64,000 nucleotides of DNA from assembly GCF_950295315.1 (NCBI RefSeq), contig NC_080170.1:94472054-94536053 (forward strand), in the 5' to 3' direction. This document shows positions 28,601 through 41,173 of this stretch, one piece after another. Each line of letters starts with the position of its first letter. Position 1 is the first letter of the stretch. The position numbers and the translations under genes are program-made. Below the pieces are notes generated by a model that saw only the letters and a list, made by a program, of their open reading frames with translations, searched no databases and had not been told where the DNA came from. Origin of the DNA: Erinaceus europaeus (Eukaryota > Chordata > Mammalia > Eulipotyphla > Erinaceidae).

Positions 28601-31600
28601 GTTTTTTAAATTTGCACTTTAATGTTTAAAATAGAATCTTGACCTTTTCTCTTTAGCTTCCACATTTTACAATAATACTTAGAATTTTTACTTCTGTGTT
28701 TTTGAATATAATATAAATGAGTAAAATCAGAGCACATCTGGTAAAGTGAAGGAGTGTGTCTAAGTCATATATGATCCTGCTAAAGCTCAGAGTTTGTTGG
28801 AGATTTGTTACTATGAGCAAGGAAGTGGGTGGGGACAATGTCTTATGCCAACAGTGCTCCTGAAACAATTGGGAGTAGTTTAAAGTCCTTAAAGACCTCA
28901 ATTTCCCACAATATATAAACTCTAACATAAGATTATTTTTCTATTTAGATTGGATTTGATTTTGTGTAATAAGCTATTATTTAAAAAAAAGTCTTTGGGG
29001 GGACCAGAAGATAGTTCACCTAACTGTGCATACCTTGTCATGCAAGTGCCTTGGGTTTGAGCCTCAGCACCACATGAGTGTATCACAGCACCAAGGGAAG
29101 CTCCAGTGTTGTGGCATTTCCCTCAGACAGAATGTCCTTTGGACTGTTGAGGTGACTCCGCAGTACAGTACAGCAAATGTACAGTACAGTACAGTACAGC
29201 ATCCATGTGGCCTGGATTCAACTCCTGCACAGTTTTTTGTTTTGCTTTTTTTTTTTCATATGAGAGGAAAGTATTTTTTTAAGTTTGATTTTTTTTTTTA
29301 AGTTGGGGAAATGTTTTACAAGCATATTGCTTTCTCAGGGATACAATTCCACGTCTCCCTAAAATTATATCAACACACCTCACCCACCACTGAAGTGCCT
29401 TCACTCTCCCATTTCTAACTCCCTTTACCCTTCTCCATGAGAATTCTTAAACCTGTGGCTATAGATCAAGGGCTTATTAATGTTTCACCCTATCTTTCCC
29501 CTTTCTCTGTTTCTTACATCCCAGATATATATGAGATCATTTGGTATGTTGTGTTTCTCCTGATTCCACTTATTACAATTCCCTCCAGTTTCATCATTGT
29601 TGTAGCAAAAGATACTATCTTATCTTTTGTTAGATTTGAGTGTTGTGTATCTATACCATAGCTTCTTTATCTACCATCAGGCACTTGGGAGTTTCCAAAT
29701 TAGAAAGAAATGTCTTTGGAGCTTGGGATCAACCCCAAAGCTTCACATAAGTGAAACGTGCTTGACCACTGAACTATATCACTGTCCCCAAGAAAGGTTT
29801 CATTAGTGCCTAGTTCACATTTAACCATGAGGTTGTTTCACAGTCTTTTTTTTTTGATATGTATCATAAAAAAGTTGAAACATCCAAAATTAGAATAAGG
29901 TAATAACCCTTCTTCTTCTAGCGTTTGCCCTTCTTCCGTAGCCAGTCAACAGCGTCAGGTTGAGCCTGATGTAAAGTTTCGAGACCTCCTTTGAATCTAG
30001 AGAGGTGGCAGTTGTTGACTATGTGGGTCATAGTCTGTCTGTAGCCACAGGGGCAGTTCGGGTCGTCCGTCTCTGGCTCCCCAGCGATGGAACATAGCGG
30101 CGCACCGGCCATGGCCTATTCGATAGCGATTGAGGAGGGCCCATTCATAACCCTAATACAACACATTGCCTGGTTTCAATAGTTAGCAATTTGTCACTGT
30201 CCTGTTTCCTCTAGAACTACCCTAATTTTCTGTTTCCCCATAGCATTTGAAAATAAACATCACATTGACTCACCTGTTGATAACCATTTTTCTCTAATTT
30301 ATAAAGCCTGTTTTTAATAGTCACCGTGCCACTATCATAAAATGAATAACCCCTTATTATCTTATACTCTGCCATTTTCTTGATTGCCCTCTCCCCTAAA
30401 AAAACCATATAGTTACAACTTGTTCAAATTAGAATGCACATTACTGTTAATTTCCTCAGGACTCATTTCTATATTAATAATTATGCTTTTCTGTTGCTTC
30501 TTATAATTTATCAATTTAGCATAAAAAGAAAAATTTCCACAAATTTTATTTCACATGATTAATTATACAGTCTTCATAGTTTCAGATCTGTATATACTTC
30601 ATGGAAAAATGTGAAGGACTAGGCAGTTGGAAAAAATATTATATTTTTGCAAATTGAGAATAGAAACAAGTTAACTTTTTTTTTTTACACTCAAGAGTGA
30701 AAAATAAATGAAGAGGGGGCCAGGCATTGGTGTATCTGGTTAAGTGTACATATTACAGTACACAAGGACATGAGTCCCCCACCTGCAGGGGGAAAGCCTC
30801 ACAAGTAGTAAGGCTGCAGGTGTCTCTCTGTTTCTTTGTCCTCTCTTATCTCCCCCTCCTTTTTTCAGTTTTCTTGCTGTTTCTATCAAATACATAAATA
30901 AATGTTTGAAAAAAGAAAGAAAAGAAATGCAAAAATTTGGCCTCCATTCTATTTGAGTCCCAATATGTCTGCATTTAGTCATATTTTAAAGCTATATTTT
31001 AATGTAGCCAATATCTTTTTAAATTCTGTATACAGAATTTGCCAATAAAGCCTTTGCTTGTAGAATTTTATCATTATATTTCATAGTTTAAGTTGTATTT
31101 CAATATAGCTAATTCAAATTAAGATAGTTGTTTTCTTATCAGATGTGAGTTCATATCTCTTCTACTGTTACCATTCCTAAATGACTCATCAGTTGAAGAG
31201 ATAAAATTGAATTATACCCAATAACTCAAAATCATTGTTTTTTTTTATATAAAGAACACTTTAACCACATATTTTCTTAAAAAAAAAAACTTATTTTGCT
31301 TTTCTACCAGGTGGGTATACTATTTCCTTCCAACATGGATGGCACAGAGAAGAATTTCTACTGCCACTAGAATTTTAACAGGACCATGCTAGGTATAAAT
31401 AGTGCAGTACTGCTAAAATGCCTCAAAATTTTACCATTTCTTTTTATAAACCCTCAATCTTGTGATATCTTTCCTTTCTTAGGATACAAACGAGTCTGCC
31501 AAGCAAGAAGATATTTTGGAATCTACAACAGATGCTATGGAATGGAGTCTAGAAGTGGAACGTGTACTACCACAATTGAAAGTCACGATTAGGACTGACA

Positions 31601-34600
31601 ATAAGGTATAGCAGAGACAACATCTTTTGTTCAAAGGCAATTGCAGGGCTGGAGTACTCCCAGTTAGGCAGATGCTTTAAGTAGGAGAGCAGGACACACT
31701 TCTCATTGTTTTGTGTTGATTGGGCTTTTATAAATTGTTATTGAATAAATAACTATGTAGCAGTTAAAAATGAGGAAGACATCTCCTTTGCCATATCTTG
31801 GGCAGAAGTTTATGGTATCATGTTGAGTAAGATAAGCCAGAAAGAAGACAGATACCCAAGGATCTCAGTCATAGGTGGAACCTAAGAAGCAAGGACAGCA
31901 AGGGAAGGTACAAGGTGAAATTTGGACTGGGTGTTGTGTTTTGTGCACCAAAGCAAAGGACTTGTAGGAAGGAGAGAAAGGAGTGCGGTGGAGGAGCCCT
32001 GGGGCCCTGATGTATAATGGAAAAAAAAACCTAGGTTGGGGGAGAGAGTGTTTTGTAGGTGCATATTACGGGCAGATGAGAGGTTGTGCCTATGTGCCAA
32101 CAACTGTATTGTAAACCATTAATTCCCCAATAAAGTGTGTATGTTTGGGGCAGGGGGAAGCAAGGAGTATATCTTTAACGTGATTCGAGACATATTGTTT
32201 TTGGAACTAAGGAATAATTTCTTAAGACATGTTGACAAATTTTCTAGGAAATTCTATTTTTTTAGGTGAAAAATGAAAGAAATAAAGATTTCTTATTATA
32301 TGCTTCCTGGTCAGAGTTATAAAATGGTATTAAACTCTGCTGGATGACAAAACAGAAAACATCCTGGAGGTTGTCTTACGTATCTGTTTAGTGCATTTGG
32401 TTAAAAGTGAGAAAATAACTTAAAAATCATTTGCAAGCATTGCTGTTTCCAAAGTGCCTTAAAAGATAATTTACTGGGAGTTGGCGGTAGCACAGCAGGT
32501 TAAGTGCATGGGGCGCAAAGTGTAAGGACCAGCGGAAGGATCCAGGTTGGAGCCACCGGCTCCCCACCTGCAGGGGAATCACTTCACAGGCAGTGAAGCA
32601 GGTCTGCAGGTGTCTATCTTTCTCTCCTTCTTTCTGTCTTCCCCTCCTCTCTCCATTTCTTTCTGTCCTATCCAACAATGACGACATCAGTAACAACAAC
32701 AACAGTAACTACAACAACAATAAAAAGACAAGGGCAGCAAAAGGGAAATAAGTAAATAAAAAGAAATACAATGATTTACCATTAGAGTATTTTTATATGG
32801 ACTTATGCAGCAATCTCCTACAGAAGGTAAAAAGTAACCTAAACTTTAGGATGGTCATTTTTTTCCAGACTAGGAAACAAACTTTATCAAAGGTAAGCAG
32901 GTAAACCCTGCAGCCTGTTTAACATATATTTGCCTCATGAAAATGGCATAGAGGATTACTTCACTTCATTGGAGTTTTACTATTTACTTATCTCATATGA
33001 GAAAATGGTTTTTGCTGATTACATCTCTACTAGAAGTCATTATTTACATTTTTTTAAAAAAATTCTGATTCTTTGGTTTTGTCAAATACAAATTCTCTTC
33101 CTAAAAGTAAATCACTAGTATTGAAATTTAGTTAGTATGACATGTTAAAATAATTGTTTTTGAGAACTCTCAAGTATATCTTAATCCCCCATGGAAGCTC
33201 GTTTAATTTGTCTACTTTTAAACTAAGTAAACTCCTGAATCAAACACTTCATAGGGCCACATGAGAGTGTTTTTAAAGCCTGGTTATTGATTTCCACATA
33301 ATGGAAGCAACCAAATAAAGAATATAAATATAATTGCTAATATACAGAATTTTACAAAAATTAAATGCAGGTCAAATTCCATTACAAACCAATAGCATAG
33401 TGTTCAGAATTCTATGTATTTAGAAAAATCAACGTTCTTCTGATTTGAAGAAGAACTAATGAGTTAAAAGATAAAAATTTTAATCTTATGCCATACATCT
33501 GTACCAAATTAATTATACAATCAAGTTTATAGGCAGCATTCCAAAATATCAGATAAGATTTTTGTTTAGTATTTTTAGAATATGTAAATATAATTTTGGA
33601 TTTTTATTGTAAAACATGATGATGTAAAGTCTTGATTGCTTTTTCAGAATTCTTCTATAGATCATTTAGCCTTTGTGTTCAGTATTTCACAAACTCTTCT
33701 GAGGATTTCAAATGTTGCAAATGGAAAATGCAGCTTTAGGGTCAATTCATTACTCAGCTTACATAAGAAAAATTAAAATTGTACATTGATTTGAGGAAAA
33801 AGGAGCTAATAAAGAGGGAAATGGTTCTCATTCCATGGAAATAAAAAGTAATCTGGTTACATATGAAGTTTCTCATGGACTCATCACAGTTTGTCCTAAT
33901 TTTCCTGACTCTTTAAAAAAAAAAAAAAGTCTTTTCTTTTACTTCTAGCCAAAACAATTACTTTTCATGCAACTCAGGCTATTTAGAACACTTAGAGATT
34001 TCAACTTTGTGTTAGAGGGAAAAAAATTTCAGGGCCAGGTGGTGGCGCACCTGGTTGAGTTCACATGTTACAGTGCACAAGGACCTGGTTTCAAGCCCCC
34101 AGTCCCCACCTGCAGAGGGAAAGCATCACGAGTGGTGAAGTAGGGGTGTAGGTGTCTCTCTGTCTCTCTCCCTATCTGTCAACCCCTTCCCTCTTGATTT
34201 CTGTCTGTCTCTACCGAATAAATAAATAAATAAATAAATATAATAAAAAAATAAAATTCTTTTCAGATTTGTGTGTTACTAATCACTGTTAGATTAGCTT
34301 TCAAGTATCAGAGATGTGAAGATAAGTAATAAAAGCCTTGTATCACACCCTTCTTTAAAATGACCTTGTATTAGGCCCATATGTACTTGATACTGAATCA
34401 AATATTTGTTTTGGGCCTTTTGTTTTTCTTATAAACTCAATATATTCCTTGCATGTTTTCTACTAGGGAATTATAAAAAGTAAATATCCTTTTCTGTTCA
34501 TTTGGCATATTGCTGTATATGTCTTGGTGAGATCCTGTCATATGCCAGTGTTTTGTTTTGTGTAGTCTTCATAATGTTGCAATCAGGTTCCTTATTACTA

Positions 34601-37600
34601 GCTAGCTTATCCTTGTTTCTGGCACCACTTAACTGTTGTCAGTTCTCAAAGAAAGAGAAAAAATTTTAATATTAGCTTAAGCAAATTATAGTTGGGAAAG
34701 TAAGCATTTTGCCAAGAATACAAATAATATATTCCACAACTGAAGTTAAGGAATTTTTGTTATATTCCAGCTTGAATGGACATATGCGTAGCGGCTTTTT
34801 AGTACTTTTTAGTACTGGTTATAGAGACTACTCCCGCTGATTACAGCTATAGTATTTATATACTCAAGAAAATTGTGTCTAAAGATAGTCAGAAATTCTG
34901 TCAATATATTCTGTCAAGTTCTAGTTTACTCCCCTATAATAAGCTTCTCAGTTATGACCTAGTGAATTAAATGTAGGAGTCAGTGTCTTAGAGGGGAGTC
35001 TGAAAACAGCAGAACTAAAGTAGATGTTGTTCATCTATGATTCTACATCTTGTACTTTTTACTTATGTTTATTTATTATTGGATAGAGACAGAGAGAGAC
35101 TGAGAGGGGAGGGAGAGAGAGGAGAAGAGACAGACATACCTGCAGCCCTGCTTCACCATTTATGAAGCTACCTCCATGCAGCTACCACCAAGGGTTTGAA
35201 CCTGGGTCCTGTGCACTGTAATGTGTGCCCTTAACCAGACGCGCTACCACCTGGCCCCTTTTCTTGTACTTTTTAATCTTTGCTTCCTTTCAAAAATTTC
35301 TATTCTTCTCCCCCACCCCCATTTATCCAAAGTGGCACTCACCCATGTTGTATAACTACTCTGTTGGAATTTGAAATAAAGAGCATACAAACATCTTTCC
35401 CCAGAGACCCGCCCTACGAGGGAAAGAGAGAGGCAGACTGGGAGTATGGACCAACCAGTCAACGTCCGTGTTCAGTGGGGAAGCAATTATAGAAGCCAGA
35501 CCTTCCACCTTCTGCAACCCACAATGACCCTGTATCTATGCTCCCAGAGGGATAGAGAATGGGAAAGCTATCAGGGGAGGGAGTGGGAAATGGAGATTAT
35601 ATAAAACTAGAAAAATCCTTATCTAGTCAAAAACTATCCTAACCACTAGGTCTTTTTAACTTTTAAGTAAATCAATTGACAGTTGCCAAGCTGAATAATA
35701 ACTGTAATTGAAACTTAGTTGTTGAAGAGTCATATGTGTCCCATAATTCTGGAGAAATAAAAAATGTGAATATATACTCATGTAGATTTCACCTTATTTC
35801 TATTTATTTGTTTAGTCACTGCCTGAAGGAAGCTTCACTGCTCCAAGATGACTTTTTCAAATAGGTAGAAAGAAAGGGAGAGAAATCACAGAACTAAAAC
35901 ACAAGTAGAACCTGAACTGGAATTGGCATATTGCACCAAAGTGAAAGACTCTGGGGTGGGTGGGAGGGAGAATACAGATCCAAAAAGGATAACAGAGGAC
36001 CTAGTGGGGGTTGAATTCTTATATGGAAAACTGGAAAATGTGATGCATGTACAAACTATTGTATTTACTGTTGAATGTAAAACATTAATTCCCCAATAAA
36101 GAAATTAAAAAAAAAAGAAATCACAGACCTAAGCTTCCTCGGGTGCTGTAGTACTCCCCATCTGGTGTACCAGGGACTCAAGTAGGTGTCCTTCCTGGTA
36201 CACCACATGAATCTCTAAATAAACCCTGAATCCATTTTTTTGAGGAAATGTATTCTGTCCTTTTGAATTGTCTTTTTAAAAGAAAAAGGCAAGCCTTCAT
36301 TTGACACTGTGGAAATAAAAGTCACCTAAATGGAGCAAGCAAAGGCGATATGATAGGTTTCTTTGACAAGAAGGATTAATGCATTTCACATTTAGGGATA
36401 TAAGAATGTTGTTATCACTAATTTATGTGAAAAGAATTTTTGAAGCAGTTACAGATCTAGAAAAATAATGTATTAAATCACATAAACAATTAGGAACATT
36501 CTTCTTTCACAGAGAAAGGGAAACCTGTATCCAGAGCTTGCTATAGGTAAGTTCAGATATGATAGGAAATTTGACATTGGTTCATCTGAAGCAGGGTCCC
36601 CTATATAGCTGGGTGGAGGGGGAACTTTGTCTGGCTAGTGCCTTATTGGAGGAGTGCAGAGGAGAGGAAAAAAATGGGAAAGCTGGCAGTTCTTAAGTCA
36701 AGAACATTTGACTGATTTCTGCATAGCTGTGGTTTGGTTTCCTGGGCAGTGTTTCTGCAGACTGTGGATCAGAGTTCTATTTTGTATGATCATATGGCTA
36801 TTGTCTGTCATCCTCATTCACTGTACCAAATGTAAGTGGTTTCCTACGTGATTGATCTTATTAATTTGTATTAGGGAAGTGGATTTTCAAGTAAAAGTTT
36901 TTTTTTTTTTTTCCTGCCAGGGTTCTAGCTAGAGTTTAGTGCTTGTATAACTCCATAGTTACCAGTGATCATTTTTCATTTTTGTTTGACTTCATTCTCT
37001 TTCCCTCTCTTTTTTCTTATTTTTATAAAGTGTGTGACAGACAGAGAGACATCTGCTTGCTCTGTCACTTGTGGTGCTCCTCTTAGGACCGGGAGTTTGA
37101 AACCTGGTTCTCCTGCATGGTAACATTCTCTCTATTGGATGAGCTACCACCTGCTGCTCAAGTAAAGGATATTTTTACCACAGTAAAAACCAAGTAAAGA
37201 ATAATATTTGTACTGTTGCTTAACAAATAAAGAAGAAGGGGACCGGGCGGTGGTGTGCCAGATTAAGCACATTTAGTGTGAAGCACAGGGACCTGCGCAA
37301 GGATCCTGGTTCGAGCCCTCAGCTCCCCACCTGCAGGGGTGGAACAGGTCTGCAGGTGTCTATCTTTTCTCTCCCCCTCTCTGTCTTCCCCTCCTCTCTG
37401 TTTCTCTCTGTCCTACCGCCTCCTGCCCCCCAAATAAAAGGAAAGAATGGCCACCAGGAGCAGTAGATTTGTAGTGTAAATGGAAAGCTCCAACAATAAT
37501 CCTGGAGACAAAAAAAAAAACAACAAAAAAACGGTGCCAGGTAGTGGTGTATCTAGTTTGGTGCACACACTACAGTGTACAAGGACCATGGTTCAAGCCC

Positions 37601-40600
37601 TCACTCCCACCTACAGGGGGAAAGCTTTCTGAGTAGAGAAGCTATACTGCAGGTGCCTATCTGTCTCTCTCCCTCTCTCCCACCCCCTTCCTTCTCAACT
37701 TCTGCCTGTCTCTATCCAGTGTATAAAGATTTAAAAAATTTTTTAAAAAGTATGAAATCAGTTCCCAACTAACCTTTATATAGGCACTTTTCAATTATGC
37801 AGTACTTACTCCTAAAAGATTGTACATTATGATGATTTAATATTATATACTTAATACAATGAGCAAATGTTCTATCATGCTTTAATGCCCTGTGGATATT
37901 GTAATTAAAATGCTGATTAATGACTTAAATAGATTATTTTCCAAATTATAATTAAATGTTTCCTGCTTTGTTGTTTTAAAAGGCAGTTGGCTAGGTACTC
38001 CTTCATTCCACCAAATGTCTTTAGTCATTATGTAAATCTTCAGGTTCGTTACAAGAAATTTAGATTAAGAGATTTTTAAAAAGTCTTTGGCAGTAATGCA
38101 GCATGTGTTTCTAATTATTTCAAGGCTTTTACTCACTGAAATGCTTCTTTACATCCCTACCTGTTCTTCATTGTCTGGCTCTCTCAGGGTACAGTTGTAA
38201 AAAGAACCTCAAACTTTAAATTACAACTCCAAGCAATTGGATTTTGTTTTAACGTAAATAAACCATATAGGTATTGCCTTGGGTAATTCACAGCAGGAAG
38301 CCATTTCAGGAAGAGCCACTGTGCTGAGGATAAAATCATTGCTATAGTCTTGAGCCTTTGGGCTCTCTGGTCACTGAGAACTAAAACCTAAGAGAGAGGA
38401 GAGAGGCCTTCATTAATCAGCTGGTAGAATTCGATTTAAATGAACCTGGAGGGAACACAAAATTGTTACATTAGATCTAAGTCTCTTTGATTTGGAAGCC
38501 AAATCCTGTAGAAATGTACAACGGAAGGCTTCTCTCTCTCTCTTTTACTATTATAGACAAATCTGTATCTGGAAGCAGTTAGAGGGTATTATTTTCATTC
38601 CAAAACACTGAAAAGAGAGCTTGCTTTGACCTTCTGCCCTTACTGTATTTAGATGCAACGTAAGAGGATGTTAATACCATTTAGCTTTCTAAATATCTCT
38701 CCCTTACAGCAACTCAGACATTTGTTATAGTTTGAAATGAAAACAGTCTTTAAGACTTATACTCTGGTTGTTGAATAGGGTATGTTAATAGAATTCTTAC
38801 ATCCATGAGGAAAAAAAAAAGACAATTTATTCTGTGGGCAAGCATACAGAAGTACATTTTATGCATGTATTAGTAATCAAAATGGAAGTCTGCCTTTAGC
38901 TTGAATAATGAAGAAACCTATGTGTGTAATTCCTATAGATTTTCTGGTAGATAGACATTTTGTTGAGAAATATTCACATGATTTGAAGAAAAACAAAGCA
39001 CCCTTTTAAATATATATACATTTACAAAAAGAAAACCAGAGCATTACTCTACCACATGTGAATCCTGGAATTGAACTTGGAAATTCATGTTTGTAAGTCT
39101 AATTTTCTAGCCACTGTATCACCTCCCAGGTCATGACGTCAATTTTTTTTTTAAAAAAAGACAACTTTAACATTTACCAGTAACAAATGTAAATACAGGT
39201 GGCAATAAGTTGGTCTCCATGAGGCTCTGTGCAGGAATAATAGCTCCAATTACTGTCACAAATGTTTGTAATTGTATCTATTGCTGCCAGACAATAAATG
39301 CTTTTTAATATAGTGAGGCCATAAATGTACATGCTGCTGTTGTTTAAATAAAATACAATTTTCAGCAAATTTATCCTTGAAACACCTGCTATAATCAAAG
39401 AGGTGAATGCTATCAAAATAAACTGCCTAAATTAACTAGAAACACATACATTTTTAGAGCAGCCTGTGTGATTACTCAACTGACAAATCATCGTCTCAGA
39501 AAATGAAGGAGAAATATTCACTGATGGACTTTACAGCCGAGCTTTCTTTAAAGGAGACTACACAACGCAGATTTTAAAAAAAATTTTTGTATTTTTAAGG
39601 CACGGTGTCTTGACCTAAAACTGTATTTTCAAAGACAATTGTTTATTTTTGTTTTTCTCTTTGTAGCATGTGGGCCATGGAAAGAAACCAGGGTTGGAAC
39701 AAATAATATTATGCTTAAAATTATATATGCGGAGAAAAACTAAGCAACCCTTAAGCAATTGGAAAAGATTTTTAGCTGCTTCTGTCAACCCTCTTGTTGA
39801 CACTCAGGGTAGTCTGTATTTAAAGACAGCTGATGGTGCCTTCTTTCCTATTTACCCTGAGTGTGATAAATGTTTCAACTAGATCAGGGGAAAGGTTTCA
39901 TTTATCACAACTTGAAATTGGAGAACAAGTGTTTTGGCTTTAGAGATTACCATCAGCTCAAACTAAAGAACATCAACAGTGATAGCAGATTTGCAGGAAA
40001 TATCCAGTAAAGACTACATGTTATGTAAATACTGCAGAGGGAAGTTAGGAATGCTTCACTGCAGATCTCACTTAAGTAGACATTTATGAAAGCAGTGAAT
40101 TAATACATATTGATTGTAATTCAAAGTTCTAGACTGCCTAAATATTTCATTAATGCAAAGTATGATTTAATGTTTTCTTCAAATTGCTTTTGTTAATCTA
40201 TTAATATATTATTTATTTAATAAGATCTATTAATTTACTAATATAAAAATTAACTGAAATAGAAACCATTTGTCATATAAAGCACCCTATCCAATATACT
40301 TTTTGTTGGTTTGACTTTTCCCATCAGTTCCACTAGAGTAGTATTTGTATTGCAGAGTATTTCTTAATTTACCCCATGTTACTAATTCCATTATATTTAA
40401 TTCTTTTTTCATGTTTCTGGTGCTTCAGGTATACAAATTACTTTTTTATCTATTTTACTTTTAATATCAGTATTGATTAAGTTGAGAGGTACTGTCAAGG
40501 TCATTTCTCCAAGCTGACTACATGTTTACTCAACATCCTGTGAAATAATTACATTGTGGTCTACTCTAGAGGTGTTGCAGGCTCCTCAGAAGGGTCCACT

Positions 40601-41139
40601 CACACCCTACCTATTTTGCTATACCTTTTCCCTGGTCTCCCATCTGACTTCTTCCAAAGCCTGGAAACACTCAGAAACTTCCAATCATCATATATAAAAA
40701 GAGTATGTATGAATGGACTAAGTAAGCATCAGTAAGTCTGACTTAACATGGAAACACTTTAGTAACAAGTGGTAATCAATAAAGCTAATCTCTGAGCACT
40801 TAGAAATGTGATTAACTAACAAGGTGTCTTGTTTAGAGATTAAGGATCTCCAGTTTCAGATCAATTACAGGGAGGTAGAAAGTGTCCCCGTGATTTTATG
40901 ATAGCCTTGCTGCTTTGTTTTTCTCTGCAACAAAAATATCTAGGACTGGGTATATAGTCTAATGGTTATGCAAAAAGATTGTAGTGCTGGAGGCTTTGAA
41001 GTCCCAAATTCAATCCCTAGCACACTATAAGTGAGAGCAGAGCAGTGCTCAGGCTAAACAAAGAGAGAAATATCTAGAAAGCCTTAACACATGTTTCCAT
41101 TGTCCCCACATTCTCTAAAACAAATAAAGCATATTTTAG

Positions 41140-41173
<34 letters not shown>

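Noticed and set aside
29918..30112. 64-codon frame as a small host gene
   Set aside because: It lies within a retrotransposon fragment bounded by target duplications.
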